This document shows, piece after piece, positions 16,781-24,080 of a stretch of DNA of 34,110 bases (the stretch's first letter is position 1; each line of letters begins with the position of its first letter). The notes under the pieces were generated by a model. It had not been told where the DNA came from, ran no database searches, and saw only the letters and a program-made list of their open reading frames with translations. The translations under genes and the position numbers were made by a program. Source of the stretch: Candidatus Gastranaerophilales bacterium (lineage in GTDB: Bacteria; Cyanobacteriota; Vampirovibrionia; Gastranaerophilales; Gastranaerophilaceae); NCBI GenBank assembly GCA_944325175.1, contig CALUYZ010000022.1, positions 1 through 34,110 of the forward strand, in the 5' to 3' direction.

Positions 16781-16801
16781 GGCGCCACAATAAATGGCGC
16801 C
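16781..16801 (-). terminator. Terminator of pilin-like gene 3
   Basis: GGCGCCA (16781-16787) pairs with TGGCGCC (16795-16801) around a 7-base loop. On the minus strand it is followed by TTTGTTTG. It lies 22 bases past the stop codon. Confidence 0.8.
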
Positions 16802-16823
16802 CAATATAGCTAAAAATAGAAAA

Positions 16824-17795
16824 TTATTTTCTAATGCAACGAACACGTGCATTGTTAGAACGAGCAAGGACAAAGCGACTGCCATTGCTCACATACTGGT
16901 TCCAAGCAACTCCGGAAGCTCCTAAGGAAACAACAGAACTCGACCAAACTCCGCTTGTACTCGTATTTAGATTGATAAGTGGTGCATTAACAAAAAGTGA
17001 TGCAACTTCATCTTTATCAGGAAGCCTCCAGTCTCCTGCCAACATTTTGCATACAACCGGAGCATCTATAGTCCCTTCACTTTCTGAATATTGTGGCACT
17101 GCGGTTGTATAGTCTGCACCGTATGGCATGGGTGCAACCACAACAGGATTTTTGTTATAAAAAGCTGTAATGAAACCAACATCCTTACCAATTTGGTTTG
17201 GTCCCTCTGCACCGTTTAAGTCATAGATAAAGTTAATACACATTTTATTTTGAACATAATGATTAGCTGTTGTATCGGAACCACACAAAGGATTATAAAA
17301 TACAGCAACAGACTCACCATTCACCGTCTCAAATGCTGCCGCTTTTGTGTCTAAAACTTCTCCTTCATAAACATTTGTAGAAGCGCCATTTAATAAGACA
17401 GGATTCAACTCACTCATTTTATTTGGAAAATTGATTTCAGATGTTGCATCCAGTGTTGCAATCTTACTTGCTACCCCACAAGAACTCAATTTATCAGGCC
17501 CGCAAACATTATTTATCTTATACACCTTAGAAAGCGCATCCAAAATAAAACTCTCCGCCGCCGTATCAACCGTTGCAGTTCCTTCTTCATCTTCCGTATA
17601 CGTTCCATACCCACCCAACGTATTCATTTGCCCAATCGCTTGCGCCATTCTGGCATGCAGCGTCTTCCTCTGCGCATCCCATGCCTTCTCATTCACATTA
17701 ACAAGCAAACTCGGCAACGTAATCGCCGCCACAATTCCAATAATAGCTAAAGTAATCAAAACTTCTGCAAGCGTAAAACCTCTAAACTTTTTCAT
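16824..17795 (-). CDS. Type IV pilin-like protein, copy 3, DUF1566/Lcl-like variable tip
   Basis: The 323-residue protein begins MKKFRGFTLAEVLIT. This is a class III signal cleaved after Gly6 by prepilin peptidase, with Glu5 in the mature form and a hydrophobic assembly helix to about residue 30. The body (about 30-255) is nearly the same as in the two paralogues and has conserved cysteines (NVCGPDKLSSCG, NPLCGSD, NKMC). From WRLPDKDE the C-terminus looks like a DUF1566/Lcl-type, C-lectin-like domain ending VRCIRK. It is predicted to be a surface fibre subunit or minor pilin displaying a binding tip. The start at 17795 follows AAAGGA; an open frame runs 46 codons upstream but would bury the signal. 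The last 26 codons (16827-16904) differ sharply from the paralogues. It has its own terminator. Confidence 0.92.
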   Translation of the reverse strand: MKKFRGFTLAEVLITLAIIGIVAAITLPSLLVNVNEKAWDAQRKTLHARMAQAIGQMNTLGGYGTYTEDEEGTATVDTAAESFILDALSKVYKINNVCGPDKLSSCGVASKIATLDATSEINFPNKMSELNPVLLNGASTNVYEGEVLDTKAAAFETVNGESVAVFYNPLCGSDTTANHYVQNKMCINFIYDLNGAEGPNQIGKDVGFITAFYNKNPVVVAPMPYGADYTTAVPQYSESEGTIDAPVVCKMLAGDWRLPDKDEVASLFVNAPLINLNTSTSGVWSSSVVSLGASGVAWNQYVSNGSRFVLARSNNARVRCIRK

Positions 17796-18017
17796 ATCAT
17801 CTATCCTTTCATTTTTTGCATCAATCTGTTTAATTTTGTTGCAACCCACCAAAACCCCAATAACAACACCACCTTCCGCCCACCAAAAAAGTTCATCCGC
17901 CTTTTTCCCAACCTTGAATAAAATCCAAAACAATGCTATATTAATAAAAAGACCTAAAATGCACCAAACTTAAACATTTTGGTGCATTTTTTATTATCAA
18001 ATTCCCCCGCAAAGTAG
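17796..18017. other. Spacer upstream of pilin copy 3: C-rich/G-poor tract with two-tier G4 motif
   Basis: Between 17821 and 17920 the plus strand has 35 C and 7 G by hand count, so the coding (minus) strand is G-rich. It includes GGTGGGCGGAAGGTGG (17869-17884), which fits a two-tetrad G-quadruplex pattern. No operator like the one before copies 1 and 2 is present. A ribosome site (AAAGGA) lies just before the gene. Confidence 0.5.
17956..17990. repeat. Intergenic palindrome, GCACCAA...TTGGTGC type
   Basis: A perfect 13-bp stem pairs 17956-17968 with 17978-17990 around a 9-base loop, followed on the plus strand by more T. No plus-strand gene ends here. The same core, ending CATTTTGGTGCATTTTTT, occurs at 19451-19482, and a decayed copy lies near 20738-20768. 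Confidence 0.8.
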
Positions 18018-18036
18018 GTTGGGCTTTCAGCCCAAC
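18018..18036. repeat. REP-like palindrome
   Basis: GTTGGGCT-TTC-AGCCCAAC is a perfect 8-bp stem, preceded by GTAG. It has the look of the GTAGGTTGGGCT-type extragenic palindromes dispersed in many bacterial genomes. Only one copy is in the window. Confidence 0.6.
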
Positions 18037-18074
18037 AGCATCAAACTGTTTTTTAAAGCATCAAAAATAAAAAA

Positions 18075-18096
18075 GCGCCACTTAAAAAAGTGACGC
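18075..18096 (-). terminator. Terminator of pilin-like gene 2
   Basis: GCGCCACTT (18075-18083) pairs with AAGTGACGC (18088-18096), with one non-Watson-Crick pair that is G-U in the minus-strand RNA, around a 4-base loop. A T run follows on the minus strand. It lies about 110 bases past the stop codon. Confidence 0.8.
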
Positions 18097-18206
18097 CAAA
18101 GATAAAATAATAAAGTTGAAAAGAAACTTATTATTCGTTTTGTAAAAAAAGAGTCTTTTTGTTTGGTCTTGTCACATTTTAGCAAAATGACAAAATGGCA
18201 AATTTT

Positions 18207-19178
18207 TTATCTCCTGAGGCAGCGCACGTACTTCGTACCAGAACGAATGATACGGTTACGGCCGCCATCATAGAAGCCCTGGTCCCAGGCTAACCCAGAA
18301 GTGCCCAGCGAAATGACCGAGCCCGACCAATAGTAGCTAGTGCTTTCACCTAGGTTAATAAGTGGGGCATTAACAAATAATGATGCAGCTTCATCTCTAT
18401 CAGGTAACCTTAGGTCTTCTCCCATGGTTTTACATGCTGTTGGTGCATCAATTTCACCTTCTGTTTCTGTATATTGTCTTACAACTGATTTATAATCTGT
18501 GTTATATGGAATTGGTGCTACAACGACAGGGTTTTTATTATAAAAAGCCGTTATGAAGCCAACATCTTTACCAACTTGATTTGGTCCTTCTGAACCATTT
18601 AAGTCATATACAAAGTTAACACACATTTTGTTTTGTGTATAGTGATTAGCAGTTGTGTCTGAACTGCATAATGGATTATAAAAAACTGCTATTGATTCGC
18701 CGTTCACTGTTTCAAAGGCTGCAGCTTTTGTGTCTGCCATATCACCGTCTTCACCAGATACATGGTTTCCATTTAAAAGTTTTTCATTCAACCCTTTCAT
18801 GTTAGTTGGAAAATTAATTTCAGAAACTGCATCTAACGTTGTAATTTTACTTGGAATACCGCAGGAAGAAAGCTTATCAGGACCGCAAACGTTATTTATT
18901 TTGTAAACCTTCGACAACGCATCCAAAATAAAACTTTCAGCGGCGGTATCTGTTGTTGCGGTTCCGTCTTCATCTTCCGTATACGTTCCATACCCACCAA
19001 GTGCGTTCATCTGCCCAATGGCTTGAGCCAGTCTTGCATGGAGAGCTTTCTTTTGTGCATCCCATGCTTTTTCATTAACATTCACAAGTAAGCTTGGCAA
19101 AGTAATCGCAGCCACTATGCCAATAATTGCCAAAGTAATCAAAACTTCAGCAAGTGTAAAGCCTGTTTTCTTTTTCAT
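18207..19178 (-). CDS. Type IV pilin-like protein, copy 2, with GC-rich variable tip
   Basis: This copy is also exactly 323 residues, begins MKKKTGFTLAEVLIT and is processed like copy 3. Body and cysteine positions are shared with the paralogues. The tip runs from LRLPDRDE to VRCLRR. Its end is compositionally distinct: 18241-18360 is about 52% G+C by hand count, against about 32% in the body segment 18481-18540. Its codons there (TCG, GGC, CTG, GCC, CGT) are rare in the rest of the gene. Of the last 26 codons (18210-18287), only about 10 or 11 residues match either paralogue, in the frame W-Q-G-R-RS-VRC. Such a sharp change at equal length suggests the tip was replaced or diversified separately from the body. 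A ribosome site AAAGG precedes the ATG, with a dyad at 46-60 bases upstream. Confidence 0.92.
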   Translation of the reverse strand: MKKKTGFTLAEVLITLAIIGIVAAITLPSLLVNVNEKAWDAQKKALHARLAQAIGQMNALGGYGTYTEDEDGTATTDTAAESFILDALSKVYKINNVCGPDKLSSCGIPSKITTLDAVSEINFPTNMKGLNEKLLNGNHVSGEDGDMADTKAAAFETVNGESIAVFYNPLCSSDTTANHYTQNKMCVNFVYDLNGSEGPNQVGKDVGFITAFYNKNPVVVAPIPYNTDYKSVVRQYTETEGEIDAPTACKTMGEDLRLPDRDEAASLFVNAPLINLGESTSYYWSGSVISLGTSGLAWDQGFYDGGRNRIIRSGTKYVRCLRR

Positions 19179-19223
19179 AAAAATTACCTTTCTATCTTGA
19201 TTAACTAAACCATAAATATATAA

Positions 19224-19238
19224 TGAAGTAACACTTCA
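19224..19238. promoter_or_regulatory. Dyad operator candidate upstream of pilin copy 2
   Basis: TGAAGT-AAC-ACTTCA is a perfect 6-bp dyad with a 3-base spacer, 46-60 bases before the ATG. An AT-rich -10-like stretch (TTATATATT on the minus strand) lies between it and the gene. The same dyad precedes copy 1 at the same distance. Confidence 0.6.
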
Positions 19239-19304
19239 CATATTCTCATACTATCATTATTTCATCTTGCTTTCAACATCCAGCATAAATGTATCCTTTC
19301 AACT

Positions 19305-19479
19305 TTGCACCAATTTGAACGATATTGGTGCAAGAGGGTTAAAAACTTTGTTACTAATGGGTTTTGAAGATTAGAAAATAGAAAATATTGAGGTTTTAAC
19401 CTCTTGAATTAATGTGGAAACAATGATATATTGAGAAAAAGAAGTTAAATGCACCAATATCGTTCATTTTGGTGCATTT
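19305..19479. repeat. Inverted pair of 25-base palindromes flanking 119 bases
   Basis: A 10-bp stem (19305-19314/19324-19333) and an 11-bp stem (19447-19457/19469-19479) share a 25-base core. The second core (19451-19475) is the reverse complement of the first (19307-19331) with 2 mismatches. The right one is followed by a T run. The 119 bases between them hold another palindrome, GAGGTTTTAACCTC, and no gene. It could be a small MITE-like element, paired terminators or regulator sites. Confidence 0.7.
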
Positions 19480-19509
19480 TTTGTTATAAGGATTTGCATC
19501 ATGTAAAAT

Positions 19510-19530
19510 GCGCCACTTTTAGGGTGGCGC
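19510..19530 (-). terminator. Terminator of pilin-like gene 1
   Basis: GCGCCAC (19510-19516) pairs with GTGGCGC (19524-19530). The minus strand continues into ATTTTACATG, a short T tract. It lies about 97 bases past the stop codon and resembles the hairpins after the other two pilin genes. Confidence 0.7.
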
Positions 19531-19626
19531 GGAAAAGTAGATAATAAGGGTAAAAAAGTTCTTGGTTGGATAAAAGAATTTTGTTAGAATTTGTTAAATT
19601 TTGGGAAGATGATAAATTGTGAAATT

Positions 19627-20598
19627 TTATTTTATGATGCAGCGGACATTGTATGCGCTTGAGCGTTTGCTGTGGTTACGGGCACCATATTTGAATACCT
19701 GTAGCCAACCGGAACCTGAAGCACCTGATGAAATTACAGAGCCTGACCAATAGGCTTTTTCATTTTCGGATAGGTTAAGAAGAGGGGCGTTTATAAATAA
19801 TGATGCAAGTTCATCTCTATCGGGTAACCTTAGGTCTTCTCCCATGGTTTTACATGCTGTAGGTGCATCAATTTCGCTTTCTGTTTCTGTATATTGTTTT
19901 GCGGTTGATGTGTAATCTGAGTTGTATGGAATTGGCGCTACGACAACCGGATTTTTATTATAAAAAGCTGTGATGAAACCAACGTCTTTACCAACTTGAT
20001 TGGGGCCTTCAGAACCATTTAAGTCGTAGAGAAAGTTAATGCACATTTTGTTTTGAACATAGTTGTTGGCTGAAGTATCTGAGCCGCATAACGGATTGTA
20101 GAAAACTGCTATTGATTCACCATTCACTGTTTCAAATGCAGAGGCTTTTGTGTCTGCAACATCGCCGCTTTTGGTGTTATAATGAAAACCGTTTAAAAGT
20201 TTTGCATTTAATTCACTCATTTTGGTTGGAAATGTAATTTCAGAAACAGCACCTAATGTTGTAATTTTGCTTGGCAGCCCGCAAGAGCTTAATTTGTCGG
20301 GTCCGCAAACGTTGTTTATTTTATAAACTTTTGATAGTGCATCTAAAATAAAGCTTTCAGCGGCGGTGTCTGCTGTTGCTGTGCCGTCTTCATTTTCCGT
20401 ATAGGTTCCATAGCCGCCAAGGGTATTCATTTGCCCTATTGCTTGAGCCAGTCTTGCATGAAGCGCTTTTCTTTGCGCATCCCATGCTTTTTCGTTAACA
20501 TTCACAAGCAGGCTTGGTAATGTAATTGCAGCTACTATGCCAATAATAGCTAAAGTAATAAGAATTTCAGCCAAAGTAAAGCCTGTTTTCTTTTTCAT
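19627..20598 (-). CDS. Type IV pilin-like protein, copy 1, with variable tip
   Basis: This is the first gene of the array in the direction of transcription. It encodes 323 residues beginning MKKKTGFTLAEILIT. The same prepilin peptidase site, hydrophobic helix, cysteine framework and DUF1566/Lcl-like end (LRLPDRDE to VRCIIK) are present. The last 26 codons (19630-19707) match the other copies only at a W-Q-G-R-RS-VRC scaffold. A second, shorter variable patch lies near residues 135-150, just after LLNG, as in the paralogues. The start at 20598 places MKKKTGF at the N-terminus, after an AAAGG ribosome site. A longer in-frame start 20 codons upstream would precede the signal and is unlikely. It has its own dyad operator and terminator, so the three genes appear to be separate transcripts rather than one operon. 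Confidence 0.92.
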   Translation of the reverse strand: MKKKTGFTLAEILITLAIIGIVAAITLPSLLVNVNEKAWDAQRKALHARLAQAIGQMNTLGGYGTYTENEDGTATADTAAESFILDALSKVYKINNVCGPDKLSSCGLPSKITTLGAVSEITFPTKMSELNAKLLNGFHYNTKSGDVADTKASAFETVNGESIAVFYNPLCGSDTSANNYVQNKMCINFLYDLNGSEGPNQVGKDVGFITAFYNKNPVVVAPIPYNSDYTSTAKQYTETESEIDAPTACKTMGEDLRLPDRDELASLFINAPLLNLSENEKAYWSGSVISSGASGSGWLQVFKYGARNHSKRSSAYNVRCIIK

Positions 20599-20642
20599 AA
20601 AAATTACCTTTCTATTCTTTTGGTTCCCGGGGGAATTTATAA

Positions 20643-20657
20643 TGAAGTATAACTTCA
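20643..20657. promoter_or_regulatory. Dyad operator candidate upstream of pilin copy 1
   Basis: TGAAGT-ATA-ACTTCA matches the dyad before copy 2, 45-59 bases before the ATG. On the minus strand it is followed by TTATAAATT, a possible -10 region. The flanking TATCATTATTT stretch is also shared with copy 2. Confidence 0.6.
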
Positions 20658-20770
20658 CATGTTTCTATATTATCATTATTTTGCCTTGTATTCAATATCG
20701 GATGCGAATTTTATTATTTCGACTTGGTGCCAATTTTTAAGTAAACTTTTGTGCATTGTTTGTTATAAAA

Positions 20771-20882
20771 GTGGTGAGGGTGGAAGTTGTTGATTTGCGG
20801 GTGGTTTGGATATTTTTTAAAGAAGGAGTGGATGTGTGGCGGAATTAATGGGGTGGAGTTGTTTTGGGTGAAGAAGGGATGC
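20771..20882. other. Strongly strand-skewed G-rich spacer
   Basis: The plus strand has 49 G and 3 C in 112 bases by hand count. It contains clustered short G tracts such as GGTGAGGGTGG and GGGTGGTTTGG. No gene, promoter or clear fold is seen. A decayed copy of the GGTGCATTTTTT palindrome arm lies just before it (about 20738-20768). Confidence 0.6.
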
Positions 20883-20914
20883 AAAAAACCGCCTTAGGGT
20901 TAAGGCGGTTTTTT
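20883..20914. terminator. Strong bidirectional terminator after rplT
   Basis: A perfect 14-bp stem (20883-20896/20901-20914) has a GGGT loop and A/T runs on both sides. It lies 14 bases past the rplT stop. Confidence 0.93.
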
Positions 20915-20928
20915 GTTAAAATGTGAAA

Positions 20929-21273
20929 TTAAGCAAGAACTTTGTCAACAATAACTTTAAATGCTTCAGCATCGTTTGCTGCGAGTTCGGCGAGCATTTT
21001 TCTGTTAACTTGAATATCAGCTTTTTTAAGCAAGTTCATGAATTTTGAATATGTAAGACCATATTCTCTTACAGCTGCATTGATTCTGACAATCCAGAGG
21101 CTTCTCATTTGTCTTTTAACAACACGTCTATCTCTGTAAGCATATTTCAATGCTTTCATAACAGCTTGGTTAGCAACTTTGAAAATTCTGGAACGAGCGC
21201 CAATAAAGCCTTTTGCTAATTTTAAGATTTTTTTATGTCTTTTTCTTGAAACATTACCGCGTTTAACTCTCAT
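20929..21273 (-). CDS. rplT: 50S ribosomal protein L20
   Basis: L20 is an early-assembling 23S rRNA-binding protein needed for 50S assembly. In several bacteria it also represses its own operon. The 114-residue length is typical. The family pattern is clear: [21 protein letters not shown] at the start with its basic extended tail, then [44 protein letters not shown] and the C-terminal helix pair. It follows rpmI by 12 bases, and a strong terminator follows it. infC, which often begins this operon, is not present here. Confidence 0.98.
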   Translation of the reverse strand: MRVKRGNVSRKRHKKILKLAKGFIGARSRIFKVANQAVMKALKYAYRDRRVVKRQMRSLWIVRINAAVREYGLTYSKFMNLLKKADIQVNRKMLAELAANDAEAFKVIVDKVLA

Positions 21274-21285
21274 TTTTCACCTTCC

Positions 21286-21495
21286 TTATCTTGAATACTT
21301 CATGTAGGGTAATTCTTTTGAAATTAAGTCGAGGTTTCTGTTTGAAACTTCAACCATCCCTGTTAATCTGTTTTTTCTTGCAGGGGATTTGTGTGCAAGA
21401 AGGTGACCTTTACCGGCTTGGTGTCTTAAAATTTTGCCTGATGCAGTTACTTTGTAGCGTTTCGCTGCTGACCTGTGTGTTTTCATTTTAGGCAT
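21286..21495 (-). CDS. rpmI: 50S ribosomal protein L35
   Basis: L35 is a small basic 50S protein. The 69 residues start MPKMKTHRSAAKRYKVT, the family hallmark, followed by the GHLLAHKSPARKNRL segment and a short C-terminal helix. AGGAG precedes the ATG at a good distance. The gene forms a pair with rplT. Upstream there is no infC, only a leader with a GC-rich hairpin and then an unrelated membrane-protein gene on the same strand. Confidence 0.97.
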   Translation of the reverse strand: MPKMKTHRSAAKRYKVTASGKILRHQAGKGHLLAHKSPARKNRLTGMVEVSNRNLDLISKELPYMKYSR

Positions 21496-21532
21496 TTTGT
21501 TTTCTCCTTTTTTCTTTCTTGAGTTTGCTTTT

Positions 21533-21551
21533 GCGGCATACCCAAAGCCGC
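21533..21551 (-). promoter_or_regulatory. Leader hairpin upstream of rpmI-rplT
   Basis: GCGGC (21533-21537) pairs with GCCGC (21547-21551) around TTTGGGTAT in the mRNA, about 38 bases before the rpmI ATG. Its position would suit L20 autoregulation, but I cannot match it confidently to the known L20 leader. Confidence 0.4.
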
Positions 21552-21604
21552 TTCAAGACATTTTTACTCTTCGTAGTTAATTTTCACATAAGATTAGTGA
21601 AAAA

Positions 21605-23977
21605 TCAATTAGTTTTTTCATAAAACTTAACTATGGCGCTATTAAATATGTTGCCTTTGTTTTTTGTATGAATTTTAATTTCTGAAATATTTTCATTCAT
21701 AAGCCAAGAAGGGAAATTATCAAACGGTATAAGTATTTTTCCGCTTTTGGAACTGCAATAAAGGATGCTTTTTGTGCCATTTATTTCAACTATATATTTT
21801 TTATTATACGTTTCTTTTGAAAAAACCGGTTCAAAGTATAGTAATTGAAGGTTTTTGCCGTTTATATTCGTTTTAAATTTAATTGTTACCGTTTTTGAAT
21901 TTATTTTTTGGTTAAAATCAAAATATTTTTCTCTTATTGGTAAGCTTTTAATTGAATTTGCCCAAGATTCGCAAAGAAAATTTAATTCCGAGTTGGAAAA
22001 AACTTTGTCCAGTGTGTATAGTTCTTTATTTGTAAGATTTTTTGCATTTTTATTTTTTATTAAAATTATATTTTCGCCATCATTTTTTATTGAATACATT
22101 TTGTTTACTAAAATCCACCTGTACAAAGGATTAATTCTGATTGAAGGATAAATATCTTCAAAAACGTTTTCTCCGCCTTTAATTAAAATAACATCAGGCG
22201 GGTTTTTTTGAAGTTTTAAAACAGAGTTTTTTGCTTGTTTTGTTGTGATTGAATTAAAATATGACACAAACGGTATAAGAATTTTTTTATCAAGGTAAAG
22301 ATAGTTCATGCCTTGATTGGTTAAATCTAAAAAAGTGTCATTTTCTTTTAAATATTTTTTTATAAATTTATACCTTTTTATAAATTTAGCTTCAATTTTT
22401 GGGTCAAATTTCATTTTGCCCAGATATTTAATTTCTTGATTTTCTTCAACATTTGCTCTTTTTATGTGCAGAATGTTATTTGCAGTGTTTTTTATAAAAT
22501 AGTTTATAGAAAAGAAAATAAGCAATATTGCAAAAATTGTTTTAGCATTGTTGTTGTTTTGAATTTTGCATTTTTTATATAAAAAATACGGAACAAAAAC
22601 TATAAGATAAGCATAGGAAATTTCTCTTATTCTTGTAAGAAGATAGGAATCAATTCTTCCAAGCGCATAACTTATTGAGATAAAAGGGAAAATTACACCG
22701 AAAATTAAAAAGAAAAAATAGCAGATATTTTTATTTTCAGAATTTTTATACTTTAAAAGCTCTGATATAAAAAAGGGCACAGCAAGGAAAGAAAAAGTTT
22801 TTATAATAAAATCAAGCTCGTTGTCGCTTTTCCCATAATTATTGCCAAAGGCAAATAAATTGCCCTTTATGTATTCGTTTGCCTGTATTATATAGTTTGA
22901 AATTAAATCTTTTAAAAAATAAATAATCAGAAATATAAAAAATGCAAGTAGGGTAAAATATAATATCTTGCCTTCGGTTTTTTTCTTAATTGCTCTTATG
23001 AGAACAAAAATTGCAAGCGGCAGAGAAGATATTACCCAAAATGTTCCCATTGTTGTATGATATGCAGAAATTAAAATTGAAAATAAAAGATAGCAAAAAA
23101 TCCAAAGGCGATATTTTTTTAAAAATTCTTTTTCCAAAAGCAAAATAAAAATTATAAAATAAAGGCACACTGTGCTGAATGGAAATATTAACATAAATAA
23201 AATTAAATACGGCGCTTTTGAAAATATGTAAAAAAAGGCTGTTAGAAATGTAAGAATTGTTATATTTAAAACAAATGTACCGCCTAAATAAAAACCATAT
23301 ACATTAAAATGACCAAACAAGGTTTTACCCAAAAAAGAGGGCAATATATCTAAAAAGCCATGAACCAGCATTATATCTTTATAAACAGATAAATTATATT
23401 TATCTGTTAAAAAATAAGTTGCATATTTTTCTCCAAGGTGGTGAAAGTCAAGCGGGGCATAGATTTCATTATATGGAATAAAAAACAAAATAAAAACAAA
23501 AGGTGCAAGACAAAATGGGGATATTGAAGGATTGCTTGCTTTTTGCCTTTTTATTGCATCTAAGGTGCTAATAGCGATTAAAATTAAAATTATAATAAAT
23601 ATAAAAGGGTAAAATTGCCCGTCAAAAGGATGAAGAAGTATGTATCCAAAAAGCCCGATAAATTGATATTTTATAAAAAAGCTTTTAATTTTTTTGAAGT
23701 CAAAAATTTTAAACTCTTGAATTTTGAATTTTTGCAATTTTATTTTACGTCTTATATGGCAAACAAGCGGAAGAAACAAAAAAACCAATATTAAATATAT
23801 AAAATAAATAAAAATGTCTAAATATTTGTTGTGGTTTCTGTATATGGCATAACTTATGTAAAAATCGGCTAAATTAGTAATATCAATTTTGTTGTACAAA
23901 TAGGAATAAATTTTTGTTGTACATAAAATTGAAAAAACCGAAGAAATAAGTATGTCTAAAAAGTTAACCTTTTTCAT
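21605..23977 (-). CDS. Large polytopic membrane protein, GT-C-like, unknown function
   Basis: The 790-residue protein has about a dozen hydrophobic helices in its first ~500 residues and a soluble C-terminal part of about 280 residues. The layout (many helices, short loops with acidic and aromatic residues early on, soluble tail) resembles GT-C type membrane glycosyltransferases, which use polyprenyl-phosphate sugars, or other glycan-related membrane proteins. I see no motif that proves this. A DFHHLGEKYA segment in an early external loop is a candidate functional site. The last ~120 residues look beta-rich, possibly a carbohydrate-binding-like sandwich. The gene stands alone, transcribed toward rpmI and divergent from the SIMPL gene. 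The sequence is strongly Phe/Ile/Lys-rich, as expected for AT-rich DNA. Confidence 0.75.
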   Translation of the reverse strand: MKKVNFLDILISSVFSILCTTKIYSYLYNKIDITNLADFYISYAIYRNHNKYLDIFIYFIYLILVFLFLPLVCHIRRKIKLQKFKIQEFKIFDFKKIKSFFIKYQFIGLFGYILLHPFDGQFYPFIFIIILILIAISTLDAIKRQKASNPSISPFCLAPFVFILFFIPYNEIYAPLDFHHLGEKYATYFLTDKYNLSVYKDIMLVHGFLDILPSFLGKTLFGHFNVYGFYLGGTFVLNITILTFLTAFFYIFSKAPYLILFMLIFPFSTVCLYFIIFILLLEKEFLKKYRLWIFCYLLFSILISAYHTTMGTFWVISSLPLAIFVLIRAIKKKTEGKILYFTLLAFFIFLIIYFLKDLISNYIIQANEYIKGNLFAFGNNYGKSDNELDFIIKTFSFLAVPFFISELLKYKNSENKNICYFFFLIFGVIFPFISISYALGRIDSYLLTRIREISYAYLIVFVPYFLYKKCKIQNNNNAKTIFAILLIFFSINYFIKNTANNILHIKRANVEENQEIKYLGKMKFDPKIEAKFIKRYKFIKKYLKENDTFLDLTNQGMNYLYLDKKILIPFVSYFNSITTKQAKNSVLKLQKNPPDVILIKGGENVFEDIYPSIRINPLYRWILVNKMYSIKNDGENIILIKNKNAKNLTNKELYTLDKVFSNSELNFLCESWANSIKSLPIREKYFDFNQKINSKTVTIKFKTNINGKNLQLLYFEPVFSKETYNKKYIVEINGTKSILYCSSKSGKILIPFDNFPSWLMNENISEIKIHTKNKGNIFNSAIVKFYEKTN

Positions 23978-24047
23978 TTAAACTCCGTTTAAAAAAATAT
24001 TATAAAACAAACTAAAAATGTATGCTGTTTTTTAAACAAAAAGGTTG

Positions 24048-24053
24048 TATAAT
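24048..24053 (+). promoter_or_regulatory. -10 box of the SIMPL-domain gene
   Basis: TATAAT lies 27 bases before the ATG at 24081, leaving a short leader that contains AAGGAG. A -35 box is not clear (CTGTTT at about the right distance). Confidence 0.5.
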
Positions 24054-24080
24054 TATCGAATACAAAAAAGGAGTTTAAAA

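Noticed and set aside
17796..17933. 46-codon N-terminal extension of pilin copy 3
   Set aside because: It would bury the prepilin cleavage site. The ATG at 17795 has a ribosome site and matches the two paralogues in length.
16834..17973. Open frames antisense to pilin copy 3
   Set aside because: They mirror a clearly coding gene and have no recognisable domain or ribosome site.
19305..19479. Insertion sequence or CRISPR array between pilin copies
   Set aside because: There is no transposase and no regularly spaced direct repeats; only two inverted palindromes are present, so it is reported as a repeat.
16824..20598. Reverse transcriptase or template repeat within the array
   Set aside because: No reading frame in the window resembles a reverse transcriptase, and I saw no adenine-rich copy of the tips.
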